From NCBI GenBank assembly GCA_934631025.1, contig CAKTXR010000047.1, forward strand, positions 1 through 23,036: a stretch of 23,036 nucleotides of DNA, in the 5' to 3' direction. The notes under the pieces were generated by a model that did not search any database, had not been told where the DNA came from, and saw only the letters and a program-made list of their open reading frames with translations. Position 1 is the first letter of the stretch, and every line of letters starts with the position of its first letter. The stretch comes from an uncultured Clostridia bacterium. Lineage in GTDB: Bacteria > Bacillota > Clostridia > Christensenellales > Aristaeellaceae. Positions 8,022-14,934 of the stretch are shown here, in pieces. The position numbers and the translations under genes are program-made.

Positions 8022-8211
8022 ATGAACCATCCGGTGCAATCGAGCGGATAAGATTCGAATGTGCGGCGAAATTCGGGCGAAACTCCGGCGATTTTCAGCC
8101 TGTTGCAGCGCTGAAAGCCTGAAAAAAGCGAACAAACGCCCAAACGGCGCGGATAGGCGGCCTTTAACGATGAATTTACTTGAAAAGGATGAATATTCGG
8201 GTTTTGACCCC
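8022..8211. other. Intergenic stretch before the T-box 1 promoter
   Basis: These 190 nt hold no supported gene. The only structure is a set of overlapping inverted repeats at 8092-8125 (TTTTCAG with CTGAAAA, and the palindrome CAGCGCTG at 8106-8113). I cannot assign a function to them. Confidence 0.5.
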
Positions 8212-8240
8212 TTGACAGGGCGCGCGATGTGCAGTAATAT
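8212..8240 (+). promoter_or_regulatory. Promoter of T-box 1 and the first acyl-CoA synthetase
   Basis: TTGACA (8212-8217) and TAATAT (8235-8240) are 17 nt apart. Both hexamers match those of the T-box 3 promoter. Confidence 0.9.
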
Positions 8241-8246
8241 AAGAGC

Positions 8247-8539
8247 GTAAAACTGAATGACACAAAAAGCGATGAGGGAGAATGTCCCGGAATCGGAATC
8301 GTTTCAGAGAAGCGGCGGTTGGTGCGAGCCGTGAACGAGAGATCCGACGACAATCAAATCTCCCGAGCCGGAAGGAAGAAAGCCGTTTGATTGCGGCCGG
8401 TAGACCCTTCCCGTGACGACCGCGTGAGAGTCCGGGGCTTGATGGAGCCTGCAGAGCGGCGATGGTAATATCGCAATTTGAGTGGTACCGCGGATGTATA
8501 CATTCGTCTCAAAGTCACAGGACTTTGGGGCGTTTTTTT
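8247..8539 (+). promoter_or_regulatory. T-box leader 1
   Basis: A complete T-box riboswitch. In order it shows the Stem I base with kink-turn GATGA (8271-8275) and helix GGGAG/CTCCC (8276-8280 with 8359-8363), AGAGA and the distal-loop motif GGTTGGTGCGAGCC near 8317-8330, the Stem II region with GGAAGG/CCTTCC, a Stem III hairpin, and the T-box core GAGTGGTACCGCGG near 8480-8493. TTTGAG (8477-8482) can pair with CTCAAA (8508-8513) to make the antiterminator; the same CTCAAA is used by the terminator, so the two are exclusive. The bulge TGGT (8483-8486) predicts a tRNA with A73. The specifier is probably ATC (Ile), in GACAATCAAA just before CTCCC, but the loop is not canonical. It controls the synthetase gene 41 nt downstream. 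Confidence 0.95.
8505..8539 (+). terminator. T-box 1 regulatory terminator
   Basis: A 12-bp stem (8505-8516 with 8521-8532, including G-U pairs) with a four-base loop and seven T residues. It forms when the tRNA is charged and stops transcription before the synthetase gene. Confidence 0.92.
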
Positions 8540-8579
8540 ATGCCCGCGGCGGGAAAAGAGAAAAGGAGTTGAGTCAGAC

Positions 8580-10841
8580 ATGAGCAGCACAACCGATCAG
8601 ATCCAGGAAATCGCCCTGCGTATCCGCGAGATGCGCGCCATCATGGGCTATGACGCGGCCGAAATGGCGGAGAAAACCGAGCTGGACGAGGAAACCTATC
8701 TGCGCTATGAGAGCGGCGAGGTCGATTTGCCCTTTACGTTCATCCACAAGTGCGCGCTGGCGTTCGGCATGGAGATCACCGACCTTCTGGAGGGCCAGAG
8801 CGCCCATCTGTCCAGCTATGCCGTCACCCGCAAGGGCCGCGGCGTCGTGACCGCGCGCGAAAAGGGCATACGCATACAGAACCTCGCGCCGATGTTCCGC
8901 CAGAAGCTGGCCGAGCCCTACTGGGTGAAATACGATTACTCCGCCGATCAGCAGCACCGCCCGATCCACATGACCACCCACTCCGGTCAGGAGTTCGACC
9001 TGGTCATTGAGGGCCGGCTGAAGGTGCAGGTAGGCGATCACATCGAGGTGCTGGGCGAGGGCGACAGCATACTCTACAACTCCTCCACGCCGCACGGCAT
9101 GATCGCCGTGGACGGGCACGACTGCACGTTCCTGGCCGTCGTGCTGCCCGGCGAGCCGAAGCCCGAGGAGGAGATCCGCGACAGCCTCGTTTCGGCCAGT
9201 CGCTCCGAGCCGCTGGTGTGCGAAAAATTCATCCACACCGAGGAGGACGACAACGGCGCGCTCAGGAAGATCGACTTTACCGACGAGGATCGCTTCAACT
9301 TCGCTTTCGATATCGTAGACGCTGTGGCCGACCGCTATCCCGACAAGCTGGCCATGGTGCATCTCGATCACGAAAAGCACGAGCGCCGCTTCACCTTCCG
9401 CGATATGAAGCTGCTCTCCGCACAGGCGGCCAACTACTTCAAGTCGCTGGGCGTGAAGAAGGGCGACCGCGTGATGCTGGTGCTCAAGCGGCACTGGCAG
9501 TTCTGGCCGGCAATCCTCGGCCTGCACAAGCTGGGCGCGATCGCCATCCCCGCCACCAATCAGCTCCAGGCGCACGACTTTGAATATCGCTTTAAAGCGG
9601 CCGGCGTGAGCGCCATCCTCTGCACCGCCACCGGCGACACCGCGCATCAGGTCGATCTGGTCGCCGACGCGTGTCCCACGCTCAGGACGAAGATCCTCGT
9701 GGGCGGCCACCGCGAGGGCTGGCATGATTACGACGAGGAAAGCCCGCTGTTTACCCGCAAGTTCGAGCGCACCGCTGACACGGCCTGCGGCAACGACACG
9801 CTGCTGATGTTCTTCACCTCCGGCACGACCGGCTACCCCAAGATTGCGGCGCACAGCCACAAATATCCGCTCGGCCATTTCATCACCGCCAAATACTGGC
9901 ACACCGTGCATCGCGACGGCCTGCACTTCACCATCTCCGACACCGGCTGGGGCAAGGCGCTGTGGGGCAAGCTGTACGGCCAATGGCTGTGCGAGGGCGC
10001 TGTGTTCACCTATGATTTCGATCGCTTTGACGCGGCCGACATCCTGCCGCTGTTCGCGAAATATCACATCACGACCTTCTGCGCGCCGCCTACGATGTAC
10101 CGCATGATGATCAAGGAGGATCTGAGCCAGTACGATTTCAGCTCCGTCGAGCGCGCGACGACTGCCGGCGAGGCGCTCAACCCCGAGGTGTTCTATCAGT
10201 TCGAGAAGGCGACCGGCCTGCGCCTGATGGAGGGCTTCGGCCAGACCGAGACCACGCTGTCCATCGCCAGCCTTGTGGGCGAGGGGCACAAGGTCGGCTC
10301 GATGGGCAAGCCCACCCCGCTCTACGACATCGCGCTGCTCGATCCCGACGGCAAGCCCGTCGCGGCCGGCCAGAGCGGAGAAATCTGCATCCGCACGAGC
10401 GAAAAGATCCCCTGCGGCCTGTTCAAGGGCTACTATCTCGATCAGGAAAAGACCGACGAGGTGTGGCATGACGGCTGGTATCACACCGGTGATGTGGCCT
10501 GGTGCGACGAGGACGGCTTCTTCTGGTATGTGGGGCGCGCCGACGACGTGATCAAGTCCTCCGGCTACCGCATCGGGCCGTTCGAGGTGGAGAGCGTCAT
10601 CATGGAGCTGCCCTATGTGCTCGAGTGCGGCGTGAGCGCGGCGCCCGATCCGGTGCGCGGTCAGGTGGTCAAGGCCAGCATCGTGCTGACTCGCGGCACG
10701 CAGCCCTCGGACGAACTGAAGAAGGAGATCCAGACCTACGTCAAGCAGCACACCGCGCCCTACAAATACCCGCGCATCGTCGAGTTCCGCGAATCGCTGC
10801 CCAAGACGATCAGCGGAAAGATCCAGCGCAACAAGCTGTAA
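8580..10841 (+). CDS. XRE-cupin-acyl-CoA synthetase fusion, copy 1
   Basis: A 753-residue protein with three parts. Residues about 8-65 are an XRE-type helix-turn-helix (IREMRAIMGYDAAEMAEKTE, then a KCALAFGMEITDLLEG end). Residues about 125-180 are a cupin barrel (THSGQEFDLVIEGRLKVQV, GDSILYNSSTPHGM). From about 235 there is an adenylate-forming enzyme: FFTSGTTGYPK (411-421), FGQTETT, HTGD, GRADDVIKSSGYRIGPFEVE, and the catalytic lysine in SGK (K747). The synthetase resembles the medium-chain acyl-CoA synthetase branch, which activates short, branched or aryl acids with ATP and CoA. The ATG at 8580 follows AAAAGGAG; the in-frame GTG at 8478 lies inside the T-box core and is not used. It is under T-box 1. 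XRE-cupin is normally a regulator layout, so DNA or ligand binding by the N-terminus is possible but unproven. Confidence 0.92.
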   Translation: MSSTTDQIQEIALRIREMRAIMGYDAAEMAEKTELDEETYLRYESGEVDLPFTFIHKCALAFGMEITDLLEGQSAHLSSYAVTRKGRGVVTAREKGIRIQNLAPMFRQKLAEPYWVKYDYSADQQHRPIHMTTHSGQEFDLVIEGRLKVQVGDHIEVLGEGDSILYNSSTPHGMIAVDGHDCTFLAVVLPGEPKPEEEIRDSLVSASRSEPLVCEKFIHTEEDDNGALRKIDFTDEDRFNFAFDIVDAVADRYPDKLAMVHLDHEKHERRFTFRDMKLLSAQAANYFKSLGVKKGDRVMLVLKRHWQFWPAILGLHKLGAIAIPATNQLQAHDFEYRFKAAGVSAILCTATGDTAHQVDLVADACPTLRTKILVGGHREGWHDYDEESPLFTRKFERTADTACGNDTLLMFFTSGTTGYPKIAAHSHKYPLGHFITAKYWHTVHRDGLHFTISDTGWGKALWGKLYGQWLCEGAVFTYDFDRFDAADILPLFAKYHITTFCAPPTMYRMMIKEDLSQYDFSSVERATTAGEALNPEVFYQFEKATGLRLMEGFGQTETTLSIASLVGEGHKVGSMGKPTPLYDIALLDPDGKPVAAGQSGEICIRTSEKIPCGLFKGYYLDQEKTDEVWHDGWYHTGDVAWCDEDGFFWYVGRADDVIKSSGYRIGPFEVESVIMELPYVLECGVSAAPDPVRGQVVKASIVLTRGTQPSDELKKEIQTYVKQHTAPYKYPRIVEFRESLPKTISGKIQRNKL
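10575..10808 (+). repeat. Identical 234-bp tract shared with synthetase copy 2
   Basis: This segment of copy 1 (AMP-binding C-terminal subdomain) reads base-for-base the same as 13283-13516 in copy 2, at a constant offset of 2708. Flanking codons to either side carry silent and replacement differences. It is a likely gene-conversion tract. Confidence 0.9.
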
Positions 10842-10901
10842 GCGCACTGTAACATTCCTTCGGACGAGACGGACGTAACTCAAATTTTTTAATAAACCCT
10901 A

Positions 10902-10930
10902 TTGACAAAATTGAATTCGTGCTGTATCAT
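10902..10930 (+). promoter_or_regulatory. Promoter of T-box 2 and the second acyl-CoA synthetase
   Basis: TTGACA (10902-10907) and TATCAT (10925-10930) are 17 nt apart. It lies 60 nt after the copy 1 stop, and no terminator is visible between them, so read-through from copy 1 is possible. Confidence 0.87.
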
Positions 10931-10951
10931 TAAGCACAATTCAATAGTCAA
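10902..10951. repeat. Large imperfect palindrome covering the T-box 2 promoter
   Basis: TTGAATT-C-GTGCT (10911-10923) is the inverse of AGCACAATTCAA (10933-10944) with one extra base. The outer arms TTGAC (10902-10906) and GTCAA (10947-10951) also match. That is 17 pairs around the -10 box. The transcript would begin near 10937, inside the right arm, so the repeat is complete only in DNA. It looks like an operator; no such repeat was found at the other two T-box promoters. Confidence 0.75.
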
Positions 10952-11225
10952 AGGCAAAGACGAAGAGGACAGAGGCAGTTCATTCCTCAGAGAAGTGGCG
11001 GTTGGTGCGAGCCATGGGACATGACGCAGCTGTTTGTAGCTTCCGAGCCGGAAGGAAGAAAGCCGCAAAGGCGAGTAGACCCTTCCCGTGATGGCCGCGT
11101 GAGTGCCTGGGGCTTGTTGGAGCCCGAGAGGGGCGATGTTCATGGCATCGCAATTTGAGTGGTACCGCGGGAGTATAGCTATACGCCCGTCTCAAAGACA
11201 AAGTTTCTTTGAGGCGGGCGTTTTT
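10937..11225 (+). promoter_or_regulatory. T-box leader 2
   Basis: Same architecture as T-box 1: kink-turn GACGA, AGAGA, GGTTGGTGCGAGCC (near 11000-11013), GGAAGG/CCTTCC in the Stem II region, a Stem III hairpin, and core GAGTGGTACCGCGG (to 11170). TTTGAG (11154-11159) pairs with CTCAAA (11191-11196) to form the antiterminator. The bulge TGGT (11160-11163) predicts a tRNA with A73. The segment before the lower helix CTTCC reads CAGCTGTTTGTAG; CTG or TTG (Leu), TTT (Phe) and GTA (Val) are all possible specifiers, and I could not fix the register. Stem I differs clearly from those of T-boxes 1 and 3, so a different tRNA is plausible. Confidence 0.94.
11184..11225 (+). terminator. T-box 2 regulatory terminator
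   Basis: A 15-bp stem (11184-11198 with 11206-11220, one G-U pair) with a 7-nt loop, followed by five T residues. Confidence 0.93.
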
Positions 11226-11257
11226 CTATCCCCGAAAACAAAGAGGAGGAGTTCAGC

Positions 11258-13549
11258 ATGGCACAGACCACCACCGCCCTGGATTTCAAGATCCACGAAA
11301 TGGCGCGCCGCATCCGCGAGCTGCGCGAAATCGAAAACCTTTCCATCGCCGAAATGGCGAGCAAGACCGACGTCAGCGAGGCGGAATACGCCGTCTGCGA
11401 GCAGGGGAAACGCGACCTGAACTTCGCCTTTATCTATCGCTGCGCGCTGGCGCTCAATGTGGACGTGACCGACATCATTCAGGGCTCCAGCCCGAATCTG
11501 GCCTCCATGACCGTCACGCGGCGGGGCATGGGGCAGACCATCGGACAGGCGCACGGGATGTGTTATCAGAACATGGCGGCCTCCTTCAGGAACCGCATCG
11601 CCGAGCCGCTGTATGTCCACGCCGTGTACAGCCCGGGCGCGGAGCACAGCGACATCGAGCTGACCACCCACGAGGGACAGGAGTGCGACATCGTCATCGA
11701 GGGCCAGCTGAAGGTGCAGGTGGGCGAGCACTCGGTGATACTGGAGCCGGGCGACACCGCCTATTACGATTCCGCCACGCCCCACGGCATGATCGCCGTC
11801 GGCGGGCAGGACTGTCTGTTCTACGCCATCGTGCTGAACCCCTCCGGCGAGCCGGTGCCCGAGCTGTCCGGCGCGCCGATCCTGCCCGATAGAGCCGTGC
11901 CCGATAAGGCGGCCGATGAACGCGTCTATCGCCGCTATGTGGACGTCGAGCTGAACGACAGGGGTGCGCCGAAGAAAATCGCCTTCAAGAATACGGAAAC
12001 ATTCAACTTCGCCTACGACGTTGTGGACGCGATTGCCGAGCGCCAGCCCGACAAGCTGGCCATGCTGCATCTCTCGCGCGACCATGAGGAGCGCCGCTTC
12101 ACCTTTAAGGACATGAAGGAGAAGAGCGCGCAGTGCGCCAACTACTTTAAGGCCTTGGGCATTAAGAAGGGCGACCGCGTGATGCTGACGCTCAAGCGGC
12201 ACTGGCAGTTCTGGCCGGCGATATTGGGCCTGCACAAGCTGGGCGCGATCGCCATTCCGGCGGTCAATCAGCTTCAGGCGCACGATCTGGAATACCGCTT
12301 CAACGCGGCGGGCGTGAAGGCCATCCTCTGCACGGCGGACGGCGACACCGCGCATCAGGCCGAGCTGGCCGCCGAGAATGCGCCGTCGCTCGAGATTAAG
12401 CTGATCGTGAACGGCGCGCGGGAGGGCTGGCGCAGCTTCGACGAGGAATACACCATGTATTCACCGATCTTTGAACGCACTGGGGACACGGCCTGCGGCG
12501 ACGATCTCATGCTGATGTTCTTCACGTCCGGCACGACCGGCTATCCCAAGATTGCGGCGCACTGCTTCACCTACCCGCTGGGGCACTTCCACACCGCCGA
12601 GTTCTGGCACCGCGTCGACCCCAACGGCCTGCACTTCACCATCTCCGATACCGGCTGGGCCAAGGCCATGTGGGGCAAGCTGTACGGCCAATGGCTGTGC
12701 GAGGCGGCGACGTTCGTGTATGATTTCGATCGCTTTGATGCGGCCGACATCCTGCCGCTGTTCGCCAAATATCGCATCACGACCTTCTGCGCGCCGCCCA
12801 CGATGTACCGCATGCTGATCAAGCAGGACCTGAGCCAGTACGATTTCAGCTCCGTGCAGCACGCCTCCACCGCCGGCGAGGCGATGAACCCCGAGGTGTT
12901 CCGGCAGATCGAGCTGCAAACCGGCCTCAAGGTCATGGAGGGCTTCGGCCAGTCCGAAAGCACGCTCATCATCGGCAATCTGGCCGGCGAGGGCCACAAG
13001 ATCGGCTCGATGGGCAAGCCGGTTCCGATCTATGACGTGGCGCTGCTCGATGCGGACGGCCATCCGGTCGAGGAGGGCCAGAGCGGCGAAATCTGCATCA
13101 GCCTGAAGCACGGCTGGCCGGTCGGACTGTTCCGCGGCTACTATCGGGACGAGGAAAAGACGAACGAAGCAATCCACGACGGCTGGTATCACACCGGCGA
13201 TGTGGCGTGGTGCGACGAGGACGGCTTCTTCTGGTATGTCGGCCGCGCGGACGACGTGATCAAGTCCTCCGGCTACCGCATTGGGCCGTTCGAGGTGGAG
13301 AGCGTCATCATGGAGCTGCCCTATGTGCTCGAGTGCGGCGTGAGCGCGGCGCCCGATCCGGTGCGCGGTCAGGTGGTCAAGGCCAGCATCGTGCTGACTC
13401 GCGGCACGCAGCCCTCGGACGAACTGAAGAAGGAGATCCAGACCTACGTCAAGCAGCACACCGCGCCCTACAAATACCCGCGCATCGTCGAGTTCCGCGA
13501 ATCGCTGCCCAAGACGGTCAGCGGCAAGATCATCCGAAACAAGCTGTGA
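11258..13549 (+). CDS. XRE-cupin-acyl-CoA synthetase fusion, copy 2
   Basis: A 763-residue paralogue of the preceding synthetase with the same order of parts: XRE helix-turn-helix (about 12-70; IRELREIENLSIAEMASKTD), cupin (about 125-190; THEGQECDIVIEGQLKVQVG, GDTAYYDSATPHGM), and AMP-forming synthetase from about 245 (FFTSGTTGYPK at 421-431, FGQSESTL, HTGD, GRADDVIKSSGYRIGPFEVE, catalytic K757 in SGK). The A5 motif reads GQSES where copy 1 has GQTET, and the middle of the protein differs enough to suggest another acid substrate. The last part is near-identical to copy 1 at the DNA level. The ATG at 11258 has AGGAGGAG upstream. It has its own promoter, palindrome and T-box 2, so it can be induced separately from copy 1. 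Confidence 0.92.
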   Translation: MAQTTTALDFKIHEMARRIRELREIENLSIAEMASKTDVSEAEYAVCEQGKRDLNFAFIYRCALALNVDVTDIIQGSSPNLASMTVTRRGMGQTIGQAHGMCYQNMAASFRNRIAEPLYVHAVYSPGAEHSDIELTTHEGQECDIVIEGQLKVQVGEHSVILEPGDTAYYDSATPHGMIAVGGQDCLFYAIVLNPSGEPVPELSGAPILPDRAVPDKAADERVYRRYVDVELNDRGAPKKIAFKNTETFNFAYDVVDAIAERQPDKLAMLHLSRDHEERRFTFKDMKEKSAQCANYFKALGIKKGDRVMLTLKRHWQFWPAILGLHKLGAIAIPAVNQLQAHDLEYRFNAAGVKAILCTADGDTAHQAELAAENAPSLEIKLIVNGAREGWRSFDEEYTMYSPIFERTGDTACGDDLMLMFFTSGTTGYPKIAAHCFTYPLGHFHTAEFWHRVDPNGLHFTISDTGWAKAMWGKLYGQWLCEAATFVYDFDRFDAADILPLFAKYRITTFCAPPTMYRMLIKQDLSQYDFSSVQHASTAGEAMNPEVFRQIELQTGLKVMEGFGQSESTLIIGNLAGEGHKIGSMGKPVPIYDVALLDADGHPVEEGQSGEICISLKHGWPVGLFRGYYRDEEKTNEAIHDGWYHTGDVAWCDEDGFFWYVGRADDVIKSSGYRIGPFEVESVIMELPYVLECGVSAAPDPVRGQVVKASIVLTRGTQPSDELKKEIQTYVKQHTAPYKYPRIVEFRESLPKTVSGKIIRNKL
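13283..13516 (+). repeat. Identical 234-bp tract shared with synthetase copy 1
   Basis: Partner of 10575-10808. The two copies first differ at 13282 (T versus C) on the left and at 13517 (G versus A) on the right. The preceding 70 nt or so are also very similar, with only three other differences. Confidence 0.9.
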
Positions 13550-13639
13550 GCGCGGCGTTTTGCGGACGATGCGGGCGGCAGCTCCTTAATTGTTCGGAAT
13601 AATTAACGAACGCGCCGCAAAAAAGAGGGGCGCATCCCC

Positions 13640-13668
13640 TTGACAGAAATACGGAATTGAGATAATAT
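13640..13668 (+). promoter_or_regulatory. Promoter of T-box 3 and the oxidoreductase operon
   Basis: TTGACA (13640-13645) and TAATAT (13663-13668) are 17 nt apart, preceded by CCCC as at the T-box 1 promoter. Confidence 0.9.
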
Positions 13669-13674
13669 AAGTCC

Positions 13675-13989
13675 AATCAAATTGATAAAAGCGATGAGGA
13701 AGAGTGCCTGGGCAGGCTCCGTTACAGAGAAGCGGCGGTTGGTGCGAGCCGCGAACGGGAGCGCCGAAAGCATCTGAATCTTCCGAGCCGGAAGGAAGAA
13801 GGCCGCGATGCAGCCGTTAGACCCTTCCCGTGAAGGCCGCGTGAGTGCCGGGGGCTTGATGGAGCCTGACGAGGGGCGATGAGCGATCATCGCAATTTGA
13901 GTGGTACCGCGGGTGCTTTTGACGGGCGCTCGTCTCAAAGACGTATTTCCGAATGGGCGGAAGTATTTCTCTGAGACGAGCGCCCTTTT
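13675..13989 (+). promoter_or_regulatory. T-box leader 3
   Basis: Complete T-box: kink-turn GATGA with lower helix GGAAGA/TCTTCC, AGAGA, GGTTGGTGCGAGCC (near 13737-13750), GGAAGG/CCTTCC in the Stem II region, a Stem III hairpin, and core GAGTGGTACCGCGG (to 13912). TTTGAG (13896-13901) pairs with CTCAAA (13934-13939) in the antiterminator. The bulge TGGT (13902-13905) predicts A73. The 3' side of the specifier region reads GAAAGCATCTGAA before TCTTCC; ATC (Ile), at the same distance from the upper helix as in T-box 1, or CTG (Leu) are the best candidates. It controls the ATPase-oxidoreductase-aminotransferase operon. Confidence 0.95.
13924..13989 (+). terminator. T-box 3 regulatory terminator
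   Basis: A perfect 14-bp outer stem (13924-13937 with 13972-13985) encloses a longer, imperfectly paired arm and is followed by TTTT. It is larger than the terminators of T-boxes 1 and 2. Confidence 0.92.
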
Positions 13990-14019
13990 GCATATCTCAC
14001 AGGAAGGGAGAACAAGCCC

Positions 14020-14682
14020 ATGCAGTTCAAGCGCATCACGCTCCTGTCCGGCCATTACGGCAGCGGCAAGACCAACATCGCCGTGAATCTAGCCAGGCGG
14101 CTGAGAGCGTCGAGGGAGAACGTCGCCATCGCCGATATTGACATTGTCAATCCGTATTTCCGCACGAAGGATTCTCAGGCCGAGCTGGAAAGGGCGGGCA
14201 TACGGCTCATTTCAAGCCCCTATGCCGGATCAAACGTCGATCTGCCGGCGCTGCCCGACGAGGTGTACGCGATCACCGACGATCCAGGCATTACCGCCGT
14301 GGTAGACGTGGGCGGCGACGACCGGGGCGCGCTGGCGCTGGGGCGCTGGCGGGACGCAATCCTTCACGAGGGCGATTACGAGATGCTCTTCGTGATCAAC
14401 CGCTTCCGGCCGCTGACGGCCACACCCGAGGACACGATCGAGATTATGCGCGAGATTGAAACCGCATCGGGGATGCCCTTCACCGCCGTGGTCAACAATT
14501 CCAACCTCGGCGAGGAGACCACCGCGCGGGACGTGCTGGAATCGGAGGCCTACGCCGAGCGTGTGTGCGCGCTCTCCGGCCTGCCGCTCAAGATGACGAC
14601 CGTGCGCGAGGAGCTTTACCCGTGGCTGGAGGGCGAAATCGGCAATCTCTTTCCGCTCAGGCTTCAGGAGAAAATCAAATAG
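14020..14682 (+). CDS. MinD/ParA-like P-loop ATPase of the oxidoreductase operon
   Basis: A 220-residue nucleotide-binding protein. The Walker A motif is GHYGSGKT (about residues 11-18), followed by NIAVNLARRL, IADIDIVNPYFRTKD (about 38-52) and a Walker B-like AVVDVGGDDRGA (about 91-102); this matches the SIMIBI (MinD/ParA/Mrp) group. It has a single cysteine and no CxxC, so it is not a standard Mrp/NBP35 Fe-S carrier. It is the first gene after T-box 3 and lies 36 nt before the ferredoxin gene, so it probably serves the oxidoreductase, for example in maturation or activation. That role is inferred from position only. The start at 14020 has an AAGGGAG site. Confidence 0.82.
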   Translation: MQFKRITLLSGHYGSGKTNIAVNLARRLRASRENVAIADIDIVNPYFRTKDSQAELERAGIRLISSPYAGSNVDLPALPDEVYAITDDPGITAVVDVGGDDRGALALGRWRDAILHEGDYEMLFVINRFRPLTATPEDTIEIMREIETASGMPFTAVVNNSNLGEETTARDVLESEAYAERVCALSGLPLKMTTVREELYPWLEGEIGNLFPLRLQEKIK

Positions 14683-14718
14683 ACTGGATAGGAACTCAAT
14701 CGACGAGGAGGAAGCATT

Positions 14719-14925
14719 ATGGCCAAGGTTACATTTCAGGTGGACGGCTGCAAGGGCTGCGGACTGTGCGTAAGCGCGTGTCCCCGCGGCCTGATCGCCC
14801 TGGCGAAGGAGAAGATCAACAAGAAGGGACATCACCCCGCCGAGATCACCGATCAGAGTAAGTGCGTGGGCTGCGCGTTCTGCGCGATCATGTGTCCCGA
14901 CTGCATCATTGAAGTGGAAAGGTAG
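14719..14925 (+). CDS. 2x[4Fe-4S] ferredoxin subunit of the 2-oxoacid oxidoreductase
   Basis: A 68-residue bacterial-type ferredoxin with two complete cluster motifs: CKGCGLCVSACP (about residues 11-22) and CVGCAFCAIMCP (about 47-58). It is the delta-type subunit that carries electrons between the thiamine-pyrophosphate centre and soluble ferredoxin. AGGAGG lies 8 nt before the ATG. It is followed after 9 nt by the alpha-subunit gene, the usual D-A-B-C order of VOR/KOR operons. Confidence 0.95.
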   Translation: MAKVTFQVDGCKGCGLCVSACPRGLIALAKEKINKKGHHPAEITDQSKCVGCAFCAIMCPDCIIEVER

Positions 14926-14934
14926 GCTGCGAAT

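Noticed and set aside
8478..8579. Upstream extension of synthetase copy 1 to the GTG at 8478
   Set aside because: That GTG is part of the T-box core and the extension would translate through the regulatory terminator; AAAAGGAG before 8580 sets the start.
8574..10883. 769-codon open frame on the minus strand opposite synthetase copy 1, and similar long minus-strand frames at 11192-12355, 12461-13459 and 14230-15822
   Set aside because: They mirror strongly supported plus-strand genes, are rich in His, Arg, Ala and Gln as expected from antisense GC-rich codons, and show no domain motifs or ribosome sites.
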